38,059 bases of DNA from Rikenellaceae bacterium (lineage in GTDB: Bacteria; Bacteroidota; Bacteroidia; Bacteroidales; Rikenellaceae): the NCBI GenBank assembly GCA_017425655.1, contig JAFPAT010000047.1, forward strand, positions 1 to 38,059, read 5' to 3'. The translations under genes were made by a program, and so were the position numbers. How positions within the stretch are numbered: position 1 is the first letter of the stretch; each line of letters opens with the position of its first letter. Below the pieces are notes generated by a model. That model was given only the letters and a program-made list of their open reading frames with translations. It did no database searches and was not told the DNA's origin. Below are positions 14,881 to 23,068 of the stretch, piece by piece.

Positions 14881-16530
14881 ATGTACACTGCCGATAAAAA
14901 ATTATATGTGGCTCACGGCCCATCGGGACAGATCTCGATCGAGGGTAGTATGGCCAATCGCCACGGCTTGATCGCCGGTGCGACAGGTACGGGTAAGACC
15001 GTAACGTTGCAGGTGCTGGCCGAGACCTTCTCGCAGGCGGGTGTTCCCTGCTTTATGGCCGATATGAAGGGCGACCTTTCGGGTATCAGCCAGAAGGGCG
15101 CGATGAGCGGCTTCATCGAGAAGCGTTGCGCCGAGTTCGGTATCACCGACCCGCAGTTTGCAGGGTGCCCCGTTCGCGTTTTCGATGTCTATGGCGAGCG
15201 CGGCCACGCAATGCGTACTACGGTGAGCGAGATGGGTCCGCAGTTGCTCTCGCGTCTGATGCAACTCAACGAAACACAGAGTGGAGTGCTTAATATCGTG
15301 TTCCGTATTGCTGATGATAACAGCCTGTTGCTCATCGACTTGAAGGACTTGCGCCTGATGCTCGATTATGTGGCTAAAAACGCCAAGCAATACACCACCG
15401 AGTATGGCAATATCTCGTCGGCGTCGATCGGTGCGATCCAGCGTTCGTTGCTGGCTATCGAGAGCGAGGGCGGAGATAAGTTCTTCGGTGAGCCTGCGTT
15501 CAACATCTTCGACCTGATCCAGACCGAGGGTGGTCGTGGTGTGATGAATGTGCTGGCGGCCGACAAACTGATGCTCAATCCGAAGCTCTATTCAACCTTC
15601 CTGCTGTGGCTGTTGTCGGAGCTGTATGAGAATCTGCCCGAGGTGGGCGATGCCGAATTGCCGAAGCTGGTATTCTTCTTCGACGAAGCGCATATGTTGT
15701 TCGATGGTACGTCGAAGGCGCTGGTTGATAAGATTGAGCAGGTGGTTCGCCTGATCCGTTCGAAGGGTGTGGGTGTATATTTTGTAACCCAGTCGCCGAC
15801 CGATATCCCCGAGGAGATTCTCGGTCAATTGGGTAACCGCATCCAGCACGCTCTGCGCGCCTTTACGCCGAAGGATCAGAAGGCTGTTCGCTCGGCGGCG
15901 CAGACCTTCCGCGCCAATCCGTCGTTCTCGACCGAGCAGGCAATTATGGAACTTGGCACGGGCGAGGCTCTCGTTTCGTTCCTCGATCAGAAAGGTGCTC
16001 CTTCGATTGTCGAGCGCGCCAAGATTCTCTTCCCGTTGAGTCAGATTGGTGCAATTACCGACGACGAGCGTCGTGTGCTGATGGCGTCGGCTCCCGTTGG
16101 GATCCGAGCTTACGATATGGCTGTTGATCGTGTTAGTGCCTACGAGGTGCTGACCCAGCAAAACGCTGAAGCAGAGAAGGCTGCGGCAGCTGAAGAGGAG
16201 GCTAAACGTGCGGCTTTGGAGGAGAAGGAGCGTGCCAAGAAGGAGCGTAGCGGCGTAGGTCGCGGTATATTGGGTACAATCGGAAAGAAAGCAATGTCAA
16301 AACTTACGAATAAAATCGCAGGAGCGCTCGTTGGAGCAGCTTTATCGCAAATTAAAATTCCAGGAATGTCGTTCTCGGTGAGTAGAGCAGTTGGAATAAG
16401 TGGCTTAAAATCAAAAGTTGCTCACGCGACAGGAATACCAACAACCAAAAAAGGTTTGGAAAGAAAGATTGGAGGAGAAGTGTTGAAAGCTTGTGGAAAT
16501 ATTATAGATAATGTGACCGACAAGAAATAA
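14881..16530 (+). CDS. HerA-like (DUF853) ATPase with atypical 3' end
   Basis: This 549-residue P-loop ATPase belongs to the HerA/FtsK-like helicase group (DUF853). Walker A is [12 protein letters not shown] (about 32-43), Walker B is [11 protein letters not shown] (about 262-272) and [15 protein letters not shown] is the sensor region. A Lys/Glu/Ala-rich coiled coil covers about 420-460. The last 85 or so residues ([13 protein letters not shown] to [10 protein letters not shown]) are encoded with AT-rich codons, including AGA, GGA and AAA, unlike the preceding 1.3 kb. The tail is glycine-rich and moderately hydrophobic. The family's biological role is not settled; NurA, the usual partner of archaeal HerA, is not encoded nearby. 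Confidence 0.88.
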   Translation: MYTADKKLYVAHGPSGQISIEGSMANRHGLIAGATGTGKTVTLQVLAETFSQAGVPCFMADMKGDLSGISQKGAMSGFIEKRCAEFGITDPQFAGCPVRVFDVYGERGHAMRTTVSEMGPQLLSRLMQLNETQSGVLNIVFRIADDNSLLLIDLKDLRLMLDYVAKNAKQYTTEYGNISSASIGAIQRSLLAIESEGGDKFFGEPAFNIFDLIQTEGGRGVMNVLAADKLMLNPKLYSTFLLWLLSELYENLPEVGDAELPKLVFFFDEAHMLFDGTSKALVDKIEQVVRLIRSKGVGVYFVTQSPTDIPEEILGQLGNRIQHALRAFTPKDQKAVRSAAQTFRANPSFSTEQAIMELGTGEALVSFLDQKGAPSIVERAKILFPLSQIGAITDDERRVLMASAPVGIRAYDMAVDRVSAYEVLTQQNAEAEKAAAAEEEAKRAALEEKERAKKERSGVGRGILGTIGKKAMSKLTNKIAGALVGAALSQIKIPGMSFSVSRAVGISGLKSKVAHATGIPTTKKGLERKIGGEVLKACGNIIDNVTDKK

Positions 16531-16554
16531 CAAACTTTTGCTAATCAATTAATT

Positions 16555-16582
16555 AAGGTCGCCTTTCGGGGCGACCTTTTTT
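16555..16582 (+). terminator. Rho-independent terminator after the HerA-like gene
   Basis: AAGGTCGCC (16555-16563) pairs with GGCGACCTT (16570-16578) around a 6-base loop and is followed by a T-run, 24 bases after the stop codon. Confidence 0.9.
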
Positions 16583-16617
16583 GTTTGCAACAATTAACTT
16601 TGCAGGTGAGTAGATCG

Positions 16618-16666
16618 CACCTTTGCGGGCTGGGGCGGTCGCCCAAAGGGCGAGCCCGCAAAGGTG
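16618..16666. repeat. Long inverted repeat (REP-like hairpin)
   Basis: A perfect 14-bp GC-rich stem encloses a 21-base loop that holds its own 5-bp inverted repeat. It is intergenic, between two terminators of convergent genes. The layout of hairpin, then a GAAAAC-like segment, then the 33-base repeat is partly echoed before metK. Confidence 0.75.
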
Positions 16667-16691
16667 TGGCGAAAACTCTGTATTCGCCAAT

Positions 16692-16724
16692 AATTGTGAA
16701 TCTTTAATTGTGAATTGAGAATTA
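16692..16724. repeat. 33-base AATTGTGAAT-type intergenic repeat, copy B
   Basis: Copy B differs from the copy at 9855-9887 at three of 33 positions and lies directly before the murQ terminator. Confidence 0.75.
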
Positions 16725-16725
16725 A

Positions 16726-16755
16726 AAAACCGCACCCCTTGTGAGGTGCGGTTTT
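16726..16755 (-). terminator. Terminator of the kinase-murQ operon (bidirectional)
   Basis: AAAACCGCACC (16726-16736) pairs with GGTGCGGTTTT (16745-16755) around an 8-base loop. The minus-strand transcript from murQ ends in a U-run here; the plus strand also has a T-run. Confidence 0.85.
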
Positions 16756-16776
16756 CATTGTAAGGCGAACCTAAAA

Positions 16777-17598
16777 TTACTTCTCTGCGTTGTAAGCAGC
16801 CAAAGCCTCCTTCACCGAGCCGTGCTTTTCGAGCAATGCGTGTGCATCGTCGTACGACAGATCGGTCGAGTTCATAATCATACGGGTACCGCGATCCCAC
16901 AACTTTGCGTTGGTGAGCTGCATATTAACCATACGATTACCCTTAACACGTCCCATACGGATCATAATCGAGGTGCTCAACATATTGAGCATCAGCTTCT
17001 GTGCCGTACCCGACTTCATGCGGGTCGAACCGGTTACGAACTCGGGACCTACAACAGCCTCCATTGCGTACTCTGCCTCTGCAGCAACGGGCGAGCCGGG
17101 GTTGCAGGTGATCGAGCCGGTCAGCAGACCGTTCTCGCGAGCGTCGCGCAGACCACCGATAACGTAGGGAGTAGTACCCGAAGCAGCGATACCGATCAGG
17201 GTGTCGAGCTCGTTAGCGTCAAACTCCTTCAACTCATTCCAAGCCTTGTGAGCGTCGTCCTCTGCCGACTCAACTGCGCTGCGCAGAGCCTTGTCGCCAC
17301 CAGCGATCAGACCGATAACCAGGTCGGGCGAAACACCATAGGTGGGGGGCAGCTCCGATGCATCGAGCACGCCCAGACGACCGCTGGTACCTGCGCCGAT
17401 GTAGAATACGCGACCGCCCTTCTCCATACGCTCAACGATCTTCTCGACCAAAGCGGCCATTACGGGGATCGACTCGCGAACGGCCAGAGCTACTTTCTGG
17501 TCCTCGTTGTTGAGGTTGGTGAGCAGGTCGGTAACGCTCATCTGCTCCAAGTTGTCATAGAGCGACGACTGCTCGGTAACTTTGATAAATTCTGCCAT
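16777..17598 (-). CDS. murQ: N-acetylmuramic acid 6-phosphate etherase
   Basis: This 273-residue cytoplasmic enzyme cleaves the D-lactyl ether of MurNAc 6-phosphate, giving GlcNAc 6-phosphate and D-lactate, the key step in recycling the peptidoglycan sugar. The SIS-fold signature is clear: FYIGAGTSGRLGVLDASELPPTYG (about 66-89), GGDKALRSAVESAEDD (about 99-114) with the second catalytic acid, and TRMKSGTAQKLMLNMLST (about 192-209). Its start lies 29 bases after the stop of the sugar kinase gene, so the two form an operon. The divergent amidase-to-permease operon supplies the rest of a salvage route. Confidence 0.97.
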   Translation of the reverse strand: MAEFIKVTEQSSLYDNLEQMSVTDLLTNLNNEDQKVALAVRESIPVMAALVEKIVERMEKGGRVFYIGAGTSGRLGVLDASELPPTYGVSPDLVIGLIAGGDKALRSAVESAEDDAHKAWNELKEFDANELDTLIGIAASGTTPYVIGGLRDARENGLLTGSITCNPGSPVAAEAEYAMEAVVGPEFVTGSTRMKSGTAQKLMLNMLSTSIMIRMGRVKGNRMVNMQLTNAKLWDRGTRMIMNSTDLSYDDAHALLEKHGSVKEALAAYNAEK

Positions 17599-17627
17599 AG
17601 TTTTGTTCTATTGTATTTGATTGATTA

Positions 17628-18476
17628 TTAAGCGTTTTTGTGGTACTCAACCAGACCATCCATCGGAACCTGCGAGATGTTGCCGATCTTCAAACCATAG
17701 TTGTTCAGCACCTTCTCCAGCTGGGGACGGAAGAAGTAAGCAATGCTACCTACGAACGAGATGGGGCACTCCTTTGCCTGCTCGTACTGCAAGATGTTGC
17801 GCTCAACGAACTCGGTGAACGACTGCTCAACGATCTTAACGCACTCGGGACGATCGATGTGCTTCGAGAGGAAGCGGGTCATGCTTGCCATAAAGCGGTT
17901 GGGTTGAGGGCGGGGCTTGTTGTAAACGTTGTTGATGAAGTCGATGTACTCGTAGGGATAGTCCTCGTAGAAGAGTTTGGTCAGATCTTCGGGGAAGAGG
18001 CCTTTGAGTACGTCAGCGAGCAGTTTCTTGCCCATTACGGCACCACTGCCCTCATCGCCCAGGATGAAACCGAGGGGACGAACGTTCTTGACGATCTCCT
18101 TGCCGTCATAATAGCACGAGTTAGCACCTGTGCCGAGAATGCAAGCGATACCAGCCTCGTGGCCACACACGGCGCGAGCCGAAGCAACGAGGTCGCTGGT
18201 AGCTTCGAGCTTCGAGCAACCGAAAAATTCGTTTACAACCTCAGCGAGGGTAGCGGTAGCAGCAGGGAACGAAGGACCGCAGCCTGCGCCATAGAAATAG
18301 ACAGCCTCGATGCCCTCTTTGGGACCGGTATATTCGTCGGTGAGGACTGCTTTGATCTGTTCGCTGGTCATCATTACAGCGTTGATACCAGAGGTGTAGT
18401 AGGAGGTTGCTCCTCCCTGTGCATCGACAACGCACCATTGGGTCTTGGTCGAGCCGCTATCAGCAATAATGTACAT
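17628..18476 (-). CDS. MurK-like amino-sugar kinase (BadF/BcrA/NAGK-type ASKHA fold)
   Basis: This 282-residue ATP-dependent sugar kinase has the ASKHA phosphate-1 loop ADSGSTKTQW (about 4-13), phosphate-2 region ACILGTGANSCYYDG (about 111-125) and LGFILGDEGSGAVMGKKLL (about 134-152). The family includes eukaryotic GlcNAc kinase and the Tannerella MurNAc kinase MurK. Because murQ is next in the same operon, MurNAc (with GlcNAc as a second possibility) is the likely substrate, phosphorylated at C6 to feed MurQ. A minus-strand TATATTTG box lies 57 bases upstream. The kinase fold is certain; the exact sugar is inferred from context. Confidence 0.88.
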   Translation of the reverse strand: MYIIADSGSTKTQWCVVDAQGGATSYYTSGINAVMMTSEQIKAVLTDEYTGPKEGIEAVYFYGAGCGPSFPAATATLAEVVNEFFGCSKLEATSDLVASARAVCGHEAGIACILGTGANSCYYDGKEIVKNVRPLGFILGDEGSGAVMGKKLLADVLKGLFPEDLTKLFYEDYPYEYIDFINNVYNKPRPQPNRFMASMTRFLSKHIDRPECVKIVEQSFTEFVERNILQYEQAKECPISFVGSIAYFFRPQLEKVLNNYGLKIGNISQVPMDGLVEYHKNA

Positions 18477-18532
18477 AATTGCAATGGTAGTTTTTGAGGG
18501 TTATTATTTTGATTGTAATTTCTTTCGAATGA

Positions 18533-18540
18533 CAAATATA
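18533..18540 (-). promoter_or_regulatory. Candidate -7 box of the kinase-murQ operon
   Basis: The minus-strand sequence is TATATTTG, 57 bases before the kinase start. A TTTG at 18563-18566 (minus) gives a 22-base spacer. Confidence 0.5.
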
Positions 18541-18601
18541 ATCAATTTTGCTGAAAATCACACAAATTTTATTATTTATTTAATTTATATTGTTGAACTC
18601 A

Positions 18602-18631
18602 TTGATATTTGGGGAAAAAGTTATATATTTG
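18602..18631 (+). promoter_or_regulatory. Promoter of the amidase-to-permease operon
   Basis: TTG at 18602-18604, a 19-base spacer and TATATTTG at 18624-18631 fit the Bacteroidetes promoter consensus exactly. It lies 75 bases before the amidase ATG. The same -7 octamer occurs on the other strand for the kinase, so the two operons share a divergent control region of 230 bases. Confidence 0.65.
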
Positions 18632-18706
18632 AATTGTCAAATTATGCCTTTACGCGACCTATTTGACGACTAACTTGATGATAACCAATAGAAACCGATA
18701 AACACA

Positions 18707-21544
18707 ATGAGAAAAACACTCCTGCTGTTGTCGGCGGCTTTTGTTATGCAACTCGCTGCCGCACAACCCAATCAGCCTGCAACCGATAAAGTGTTGCAAA
18801 ATGCAAAGTTCTCAACTTTCAGCGTTGATAAGGCCACGGTCGTTGATGGCCGTTTGGTCGTAGAACTCAATCAAGGCGTACAGAAAGCTCCTGTTTTCGC
18901 AGAAACCATTACCGCTATCGAGGCAGAATTGCGCGATTCGTTAGGCGCGGATTATGCACAGATGCCGATGGATCTGACCGTTTATGAGCGTCCGTTGGCC
19001 GATTTCATTACCGATGTTACTCGCGGTAAGGTAGAGGCGCATGATCAGATTGTTCGTAATCTCGATCGTCCAACCTATGAGAAGGGTTTGAGTGGTCGCT
19101 CGATTGCAACTTGGGCAAGCCACGGCTGGTTCTATGAGCCGAGCCTGAACCGTTGGGAGTTCCAGCGTGCTCGTTGCCACTCGACCGTTGAGGATATCTC
19201 TTCGACCGGCTATATCAACGCTTACCTTACTCCGATGTTGGAGAATGCGGGTGCAGAGGTTTATATGCCTCGTGAGCGTGATCCTTATGGTCTGTTTGCA
19301 GTTGTAGATAACGATAATGCTAACAGCAAACTCCTGCGTCGTAAGGGTAAGTGGGAGGCTGTTGAGGCTGGTTATTTGCACAAGGATATTATCTACAACG
19401 ATGAGAATCCCTTCCGCATGGGTACCTATCTGCGTTTCAAGGCAGACAACCGCAGCGCGAAGAACTCGGCAGTTTATACTCCCGTGTTCCAGCAGCCGGG
19501 CGATTATCCTGTATATGTATCGTGGGGTAATGAGGGCGAGAATGCCGGTAAGGCTATTTACGAAGTTCGCCATACGGGCGGTGTAACCCGCTTTGAGGTT
19601 GATCAGAAGGCAGATGGCCGCACTTGGTACTATCTTGGTACCTTCAAATTTGCAAAGGGTCAGAATGCAGAACTCGGCTCGGTAACCGTTCGTGCATCGG
19701 AGAACTGCCCCGCAGGTGCTGTTGTTTCGACCGACGCAGTTCGTTTCGGTGGCGGCTGGGGCCGTGTAGCACGTGGTAAGGACAATATGTTGAGCGGTGC
19801 AGTTGCATTCGCCGAGGGTTCGCGATACTACTTGCAGGCAGCAGGCCTTCCCGACAGCATCTACTCGCCTTCGGGCTTTAAGAATGACTATAACGACGAC
19901 TATCGCTCGCGTTCGTTCTGGGTAAATCACATGAAGGACCAGATGAACATTCCGATCGATTTGTCGTTCGCTTTCCATACCGACGCTGGTACGACGAAGG
20001 ACTCGACCATTGTTGGTACTTTGATGATTTACAGCACATACACCGAGGAGCAGAACCGTATGAGCAACTTCACCGACGGTCGTCCGAAGATGTTGAGCCG
20101 CGATTTGGCAGATGTTGTTCAGACCCAAATTTGCGATGACGTTCGCGCTCTGCACGAGCCCAATTGGCCTCGCCGCGAGTTGCGCGATGCTGCATATCAC
20201 GAGGCTTGGAAGCCCGATGTTCCCTGTATGTTGTTGGAGTTGTTGTCGCACCAGAACCTGGCCGATAACCGCTACCACCTCGATCCTCGCTTCCGTTTCA
20301 CCGTAAGCCGTGCGATCTACAAGGGTATGGTTCGTTTCCTCAATGGTGGCGACTGCGTTATTCAGCCTTTGGCACCCGTTGAGTTTGCTGTAACTCCCGT
20401 TAGCGGCCGTAAGGTGCGCCTGACTTGGACCGAGCAGGTAGATCCTCTGGAGCCGACAGCAGTGGCGAAATCGTATCGCGTATATACTCGTCGTGGTGAT
20501 GCAGGTTTCGACAATGGCGTAGTTGTAAATGGTACTTCGTACGATTTCGAACTTCCCGAGTGGGGTGTTCAGTACTCGTTCCGCGTAGCAGCAGTGAACG
20601 AGGGTGGCGAGAGCTTTCCCTCGGAGGAGATGACCGCGTGCCTCTATGAGGGTCAGCGTCCCGTGCTGATTGTCAATGGCTTTACACGTGTTGCTGCTCC
20701 CTTGTTCTTTGATCAGGGTGAGATGGCAGGTGTAGCTTGGTGGGAAGACGAAGGTGTTGCCGACAATATCAATACTTATTGGGTAGGTAAGCCTTACGAC
20801 TACTACCGTGCAAATGATTGGCTCGATGACGACTGCCCGGGTTGGGGCGCAAGCGGCTCGGAGGGCTTCAATGTAGTTGTTGCCGGTAACAAGTTCAACT
20901 TCACTACCGTTCATGGTGAGGCTCTGGCCGGTGCAGGTCGCGGTTTCGTTTCGGCAAGCCGTGCAGCATTCGAGAATCCGAAGTTTAATTCGGCTCCTTA
21001 TGCCGCTGTTGACCTGATTATGGGTGAGCAGAAGACTTCGCGCCTTTATAATGTAGCTATTGAGCCCGACTTTGCAGTATATACTCCCGAGATGATGGCC
21101 GCATTGCGTACTTTGCAGGATCTGCGCGTTCCTCTGATGATTACCGGTGCGTACGTCGGCAGCGATGCGATTATCGAGAACGATACGGAGGTGCAGAAGT
21201 TTATGAAGGAGGTTCTGCACTATCAGCAGCGCAACAACCATTCGAGCCAGACGGGTGTTGTGATGGCAGTTGATACCGATCGCAACGGTTTCGCTCTGCC
21301 TTCGTGTACCTTTATGACGCAGGAGGGTCGTGCACAGTATCGTGTTGAGGCTCCCGATGCATTGGAGCCTACCGATAAGAAGGGTATGCGTTTGTACCGC
21401 TACTCGGATACCAGCATGAATGCCGGTGTTGCTTACGAGGGTGATCAGCGTATTCTGGTTCTGGGTTTCCCCTTCGAGTCGATCATTGGCGAGCAGGATC
21501 GTGTTCGCGTAATGGACGGCATTATGAAGTTCCTCGTTAAGTAG
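18707..21544 (+). CDS. Exported Amidase_3-type protein with golvesin-like insert and FnIII domain
   Basis: The protein has 945 residues and a Sec signal peptide (about 1-19). Pieces of an Amidase_3 (N-acetylmuramoyl-L-alanine amidase) domain are recognisable: H139 in ASHGWF, E162 followed by the YLTPMLENAGAEVYMPRE helix and strand, H424 in FAFHTDAG, and the catalytic Glu511 in VPCMLLELLSHQN. They are interrupted between about 205 and 350 by a golvesin C-terminal-like beta domain (VYVSWGNEGENAGKAIYEV, TWYYLGTFKFAKG). A fibronectin type III domain covers about 555-645, followed by a 295-residue domain I do not recognise. Related proteins are sometimes named xanthan lyase, without support here. 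It probably strips stem peptides from peptidoglycan glycans outside the cytoplasm. Activity is inferred from motifs. Confidence 0.82.
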   Translation: MRKTLLLLSAAFVMQLAAAQPNQPATDKVLQNAKFSTFSVDKATVVDGRLVVELNQGVQKAPVFAETITAIEAELRDSLGADYAQMPMDLTVYERPLADFITDVTRGKVEAHDQIVRNLDRPTYEKGLSGRSIATWASHGWFYEPSLNRWEFQRARCHSTVEDISSTGYINAYLTPMLENAGAEVYMPRERDPYGLFAVVDNDNANSKLLRRKGKWEAVEAGYLHKDIIYNDENPFRMGTYLRFKADNRSAKNSAVYTPVFQQPGDYPVYVSWGNEGENAGKAIYEVRHTGGVTRFEVDQKADGRTWYYLGTFKFAKGQNAELGSVTVRASENCPAGAVVSTDAVRFGGGWGRVARGKDNMLSGAVAFAEGSRYYLQAAGLPDSIYSPSGFKNDYNDDYRSRSFWVNHMKDQMNIPIDLSFAFHTDAGTTKDSTIVGTLMIYSTYTEEQNRMSNFTDGRPKMLSRDLADVVQTQICDDVRALHEPNWPRRELRDAAYHEAWKPDVPCMLLELLSHQNLADNRYHLDPRFRFTVSRAIYKGMVRFLNGGDCVIQPLAPVEFAVTPVSGRKVRLTWTEQVDPLEPTAVAKSYRVYTRRGDAGFDNGVVVNGTSYDFELPEWGVQYSFRVAAVNEGGESFPSEEMTACLYEGQRPVLIVNGFTRVAAPLFFDQGEMAGVAWWEDEGVADNINTYWVGKPYDYYRANDWLDDDCPGWGASGSEGFNVVVAGNKFNFTTVHGEALAGAGRGFVSASRAAFENPKFNSAPYAAVDLIMGEQKTSRLYNVAIEPDFAVYTPEMMAALRTLQDLRVPLMITGAYVGSDAIIENDTEVQKFMKEVLHYQQRNNHSSQTGVVMAVDTDRNGFALPSCTFMTQEGRAQYRVEAPDALEPTDKKGMRLYRYSDTSMNAGVAYEGDQRILVLGFPFESIIGEQDRVRVMDGIMKFLVK

Positions 21545-21597
21545 TAACTCGACACAAAATCGAAATAATTGATAGTCTAAATTAAATATTAACCAAC

Positions 21598-21624
21598 GGG
21601 GGCGAGTCGATAAAGCCCGTCCCC
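21598..21624 (+). promoter_or_regulatory. Intercistronic hairpin before the glycosyltransferase gene
   Basis: GGGGGCG (21598-21604) pairs with CGTCCCC (21618-21624), including one G-U pair, around a 13-base loop. No T-tract follows, so it is not an ordinary terminator; it may adjust expression of the four downstream genes relative to the amidase. Confidence 0.45.
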
Positions 21625-21646
21625 AACAAAACCATTAAAAAACATT

Positions 21647-23062
21647 ATGGAAAAATTGATTACCTGCTTTATCGCCAATGGCCCCGAGGCCGAACTGGCA
21701 AAGACCAAGAGCCAGCTGGCTGAAAACGCAATCGTTGCAGAGGTGTGTGTTGCCGGCGATCTGAACAAGACCGAGACCCTGCGCAAGATCGCAGCCGAGG
21801 TTAAGACCGCTTACACTATGTTCTACACCAAGCCGTTGGCATTGCAGATGGGTTACTACTCGTTGGATCGTTTCGTAGAGGTTGCAGAGGATACTGATGC
21901 AGCTATGCTCTATTCGAACTACTACGAGTGCAAAGAGGGTAAGACTACTGCTCACCCCGTTATCGATTACCAGGCAGGTTCGCTGCGTAACGATTTCAAC
22001 TTCGGTTCGGTATTGGTAGTTAAGACCGACAAGCTGCGCAAGGCTGTCGAGGCTATGGACGTTGATTACGAGTTTGCTGCAATGTACGACCTTCGTTTGA
22101 AGCTGTCGTTGCAGGGCGAGATTCTGCGTCTGGCAGAGTTCCTCTACACCGAGGTTGAGATGGATACCCGCGCTTCGGGCGACAAGATGTTCGACTACGT
22201 GAACCCCGCAAACCGTGCCGTTCAGATCGAGATGGAGAAGGCTTGTACCCAGTACTTGAAGGACGCTGGTGCTTACTTGGAGCCCAAGTTCGAGGATATC
22301 GACTTCACCGAGTGCGACTTCCCCGTTGAGGCATCGGTTATTATCCCCGTTCGTAACCGCGTTCGTACTATCGCTGACGCAGTTAAGTCGGTTTTGATGC
22401 AGAAGACTTCGTTCCCCTTCAACCTGATCGTTGTGGATAACCTTTCGACCGACGGTACTACCGAGATTTTGAAGGAGTTGGCAGCAACTGACGATCGTCT
22501 GGTTCACATCATCCCCGAGCGTGAGGATTTGGGTATCGGTGGTTGCTGGAACCGTGCTATTATGGACGCTCGTTGCGGTAAGTTCGCCGTTCAGCTCGAT
22601 AGCGACGATATCTACATCGACGAGAATACCCTGCAGAAGGTTGTTGATGCATTCTACGAGCAGAAGTGTGGTGCCGTTATCGGTTCGTACAAGATCGTTA
22701 ACTTCCAGCTCGAGATGCTGCCCCCGGGCATCATCGATCACCGTGAGTGGACTCCCGACAATGGCCGTAACAATGGTCTGCGTATCAACGGTTTCGGTGC
22801 TCCCCGTGCATTCTATACTCCTATGTTGCGTTCGATCAAGTTGCCTAACACCAGCTACGGTGAGGACTACGCAGTTGTATTGTCGATCTCGCGTAAGTAT
22901 CAGATCGGCCGTATCTACGAGCCTCTGTACTTGTGCCGCCGTTGGGAGGATAACTCGGACGGTAACCTCTCGATCGAGAAGGAGAACAGCAATAACCTCT
23001 TCAAGGATCGCGTACGTACCATCGAGTTCCGTGCTCGTCAGCGTATGAACAAAAAGAACTAA
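21647..23062 (+). CDS. Two-module GT2-family glycosyltransferase
   Basis: The protein has 471 residues and no signal peptide or membrane helix. The C-terminal part (about 226-430) is a GT-A family 2 domain: [14 protein letters not shown] at the nucleotide-sugar fold start, [10 protein letters not shown], then QLDSDD with the DSD metal motif at 318-320 and the acceptor-side GEDYAV near 405. The N-terminal part (about 1-210) looks like a second GT-A-like module without a DxD ([37 protein letters not shown]). It may be a degenerate transferase or a fold-related partner. The stop is 6 bases before DUF4922. Donor and acceptor are unknown; context suggests an amino-sugar or muropeptide. Confidence 0.85.
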   Translation: MEKLITCFIANGPEAELAKTKSQLAENAIVAEVCVAGDLNKTETLRKIAAEVKTAYTMFYTKPLALQMGYYSLDRFVEVAEDTDAAMLYSNYYECKEGKTTAHPVIDYQAGSLRNDFNFGSVLVVKTDKLRKAVEAMDVDYEFAAMYDLRLKLSLQGEILRLAEFLYTEVEMDTRASGDKMFDYVNPANRAVQIEMEKACTQYLKDAGAYLEPKFEDIDFTECDFPVEASVIIPVRNRVRTIADAVKSVLMQKTSFPFNLIVVDNLSTDGTTEILKELAATDDRLVHIIPEREDLGIGGCWNRAIMDARCGKFAVQLDSDDIYIDENTLQKVVDAFYEQKCGAVIGSYKIVNFQLEMLPPGIIDHREWTPDNGRNNGLRINGFGAPRAFYTPMLRSIKLPNTSYGEDYAVVLSISRKYQIGRIYEPLYLCRRWEDNSDGNLSIEKENSNNLFKDRVRTIEFRARQRMNKKN

Positions 23063-23068
23063 TAGGCT

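Larger units (their letters stand above)
16595..16758 (+). ncRNA. Candidate structured intergenic RNA
   Basis: An isolated TAACTTTG box (16595-16602) precedes a long inverted repeat: a perfect 14-bp stem (16618-16631 with 16653-16666) whose 21-base loop can form an alternative 5-bp stem (16640-16644 with 16648-16652). The 33-base repeat follows at 16692, then a bidirectional terminator at 16726-16755. Together they resemble a transcription unit of about 150 bases, but no good -33 box is seen and it may instead be a REP-like element. Support is weak. Confidence 0.3.

Noticed and set aside
18445..18666. 73-residue frame in the kinase-amidase control region
   Set aside because: It overlaps both divergent promoters and has an AT-rich composition that gives a spurious hydrophobic product.
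18941..21241. 766-residue open frame on the minus strand
   Set aside because: It is antisense to the amidase-like gene, low in recognisable structure, and explained by the same codon bias.
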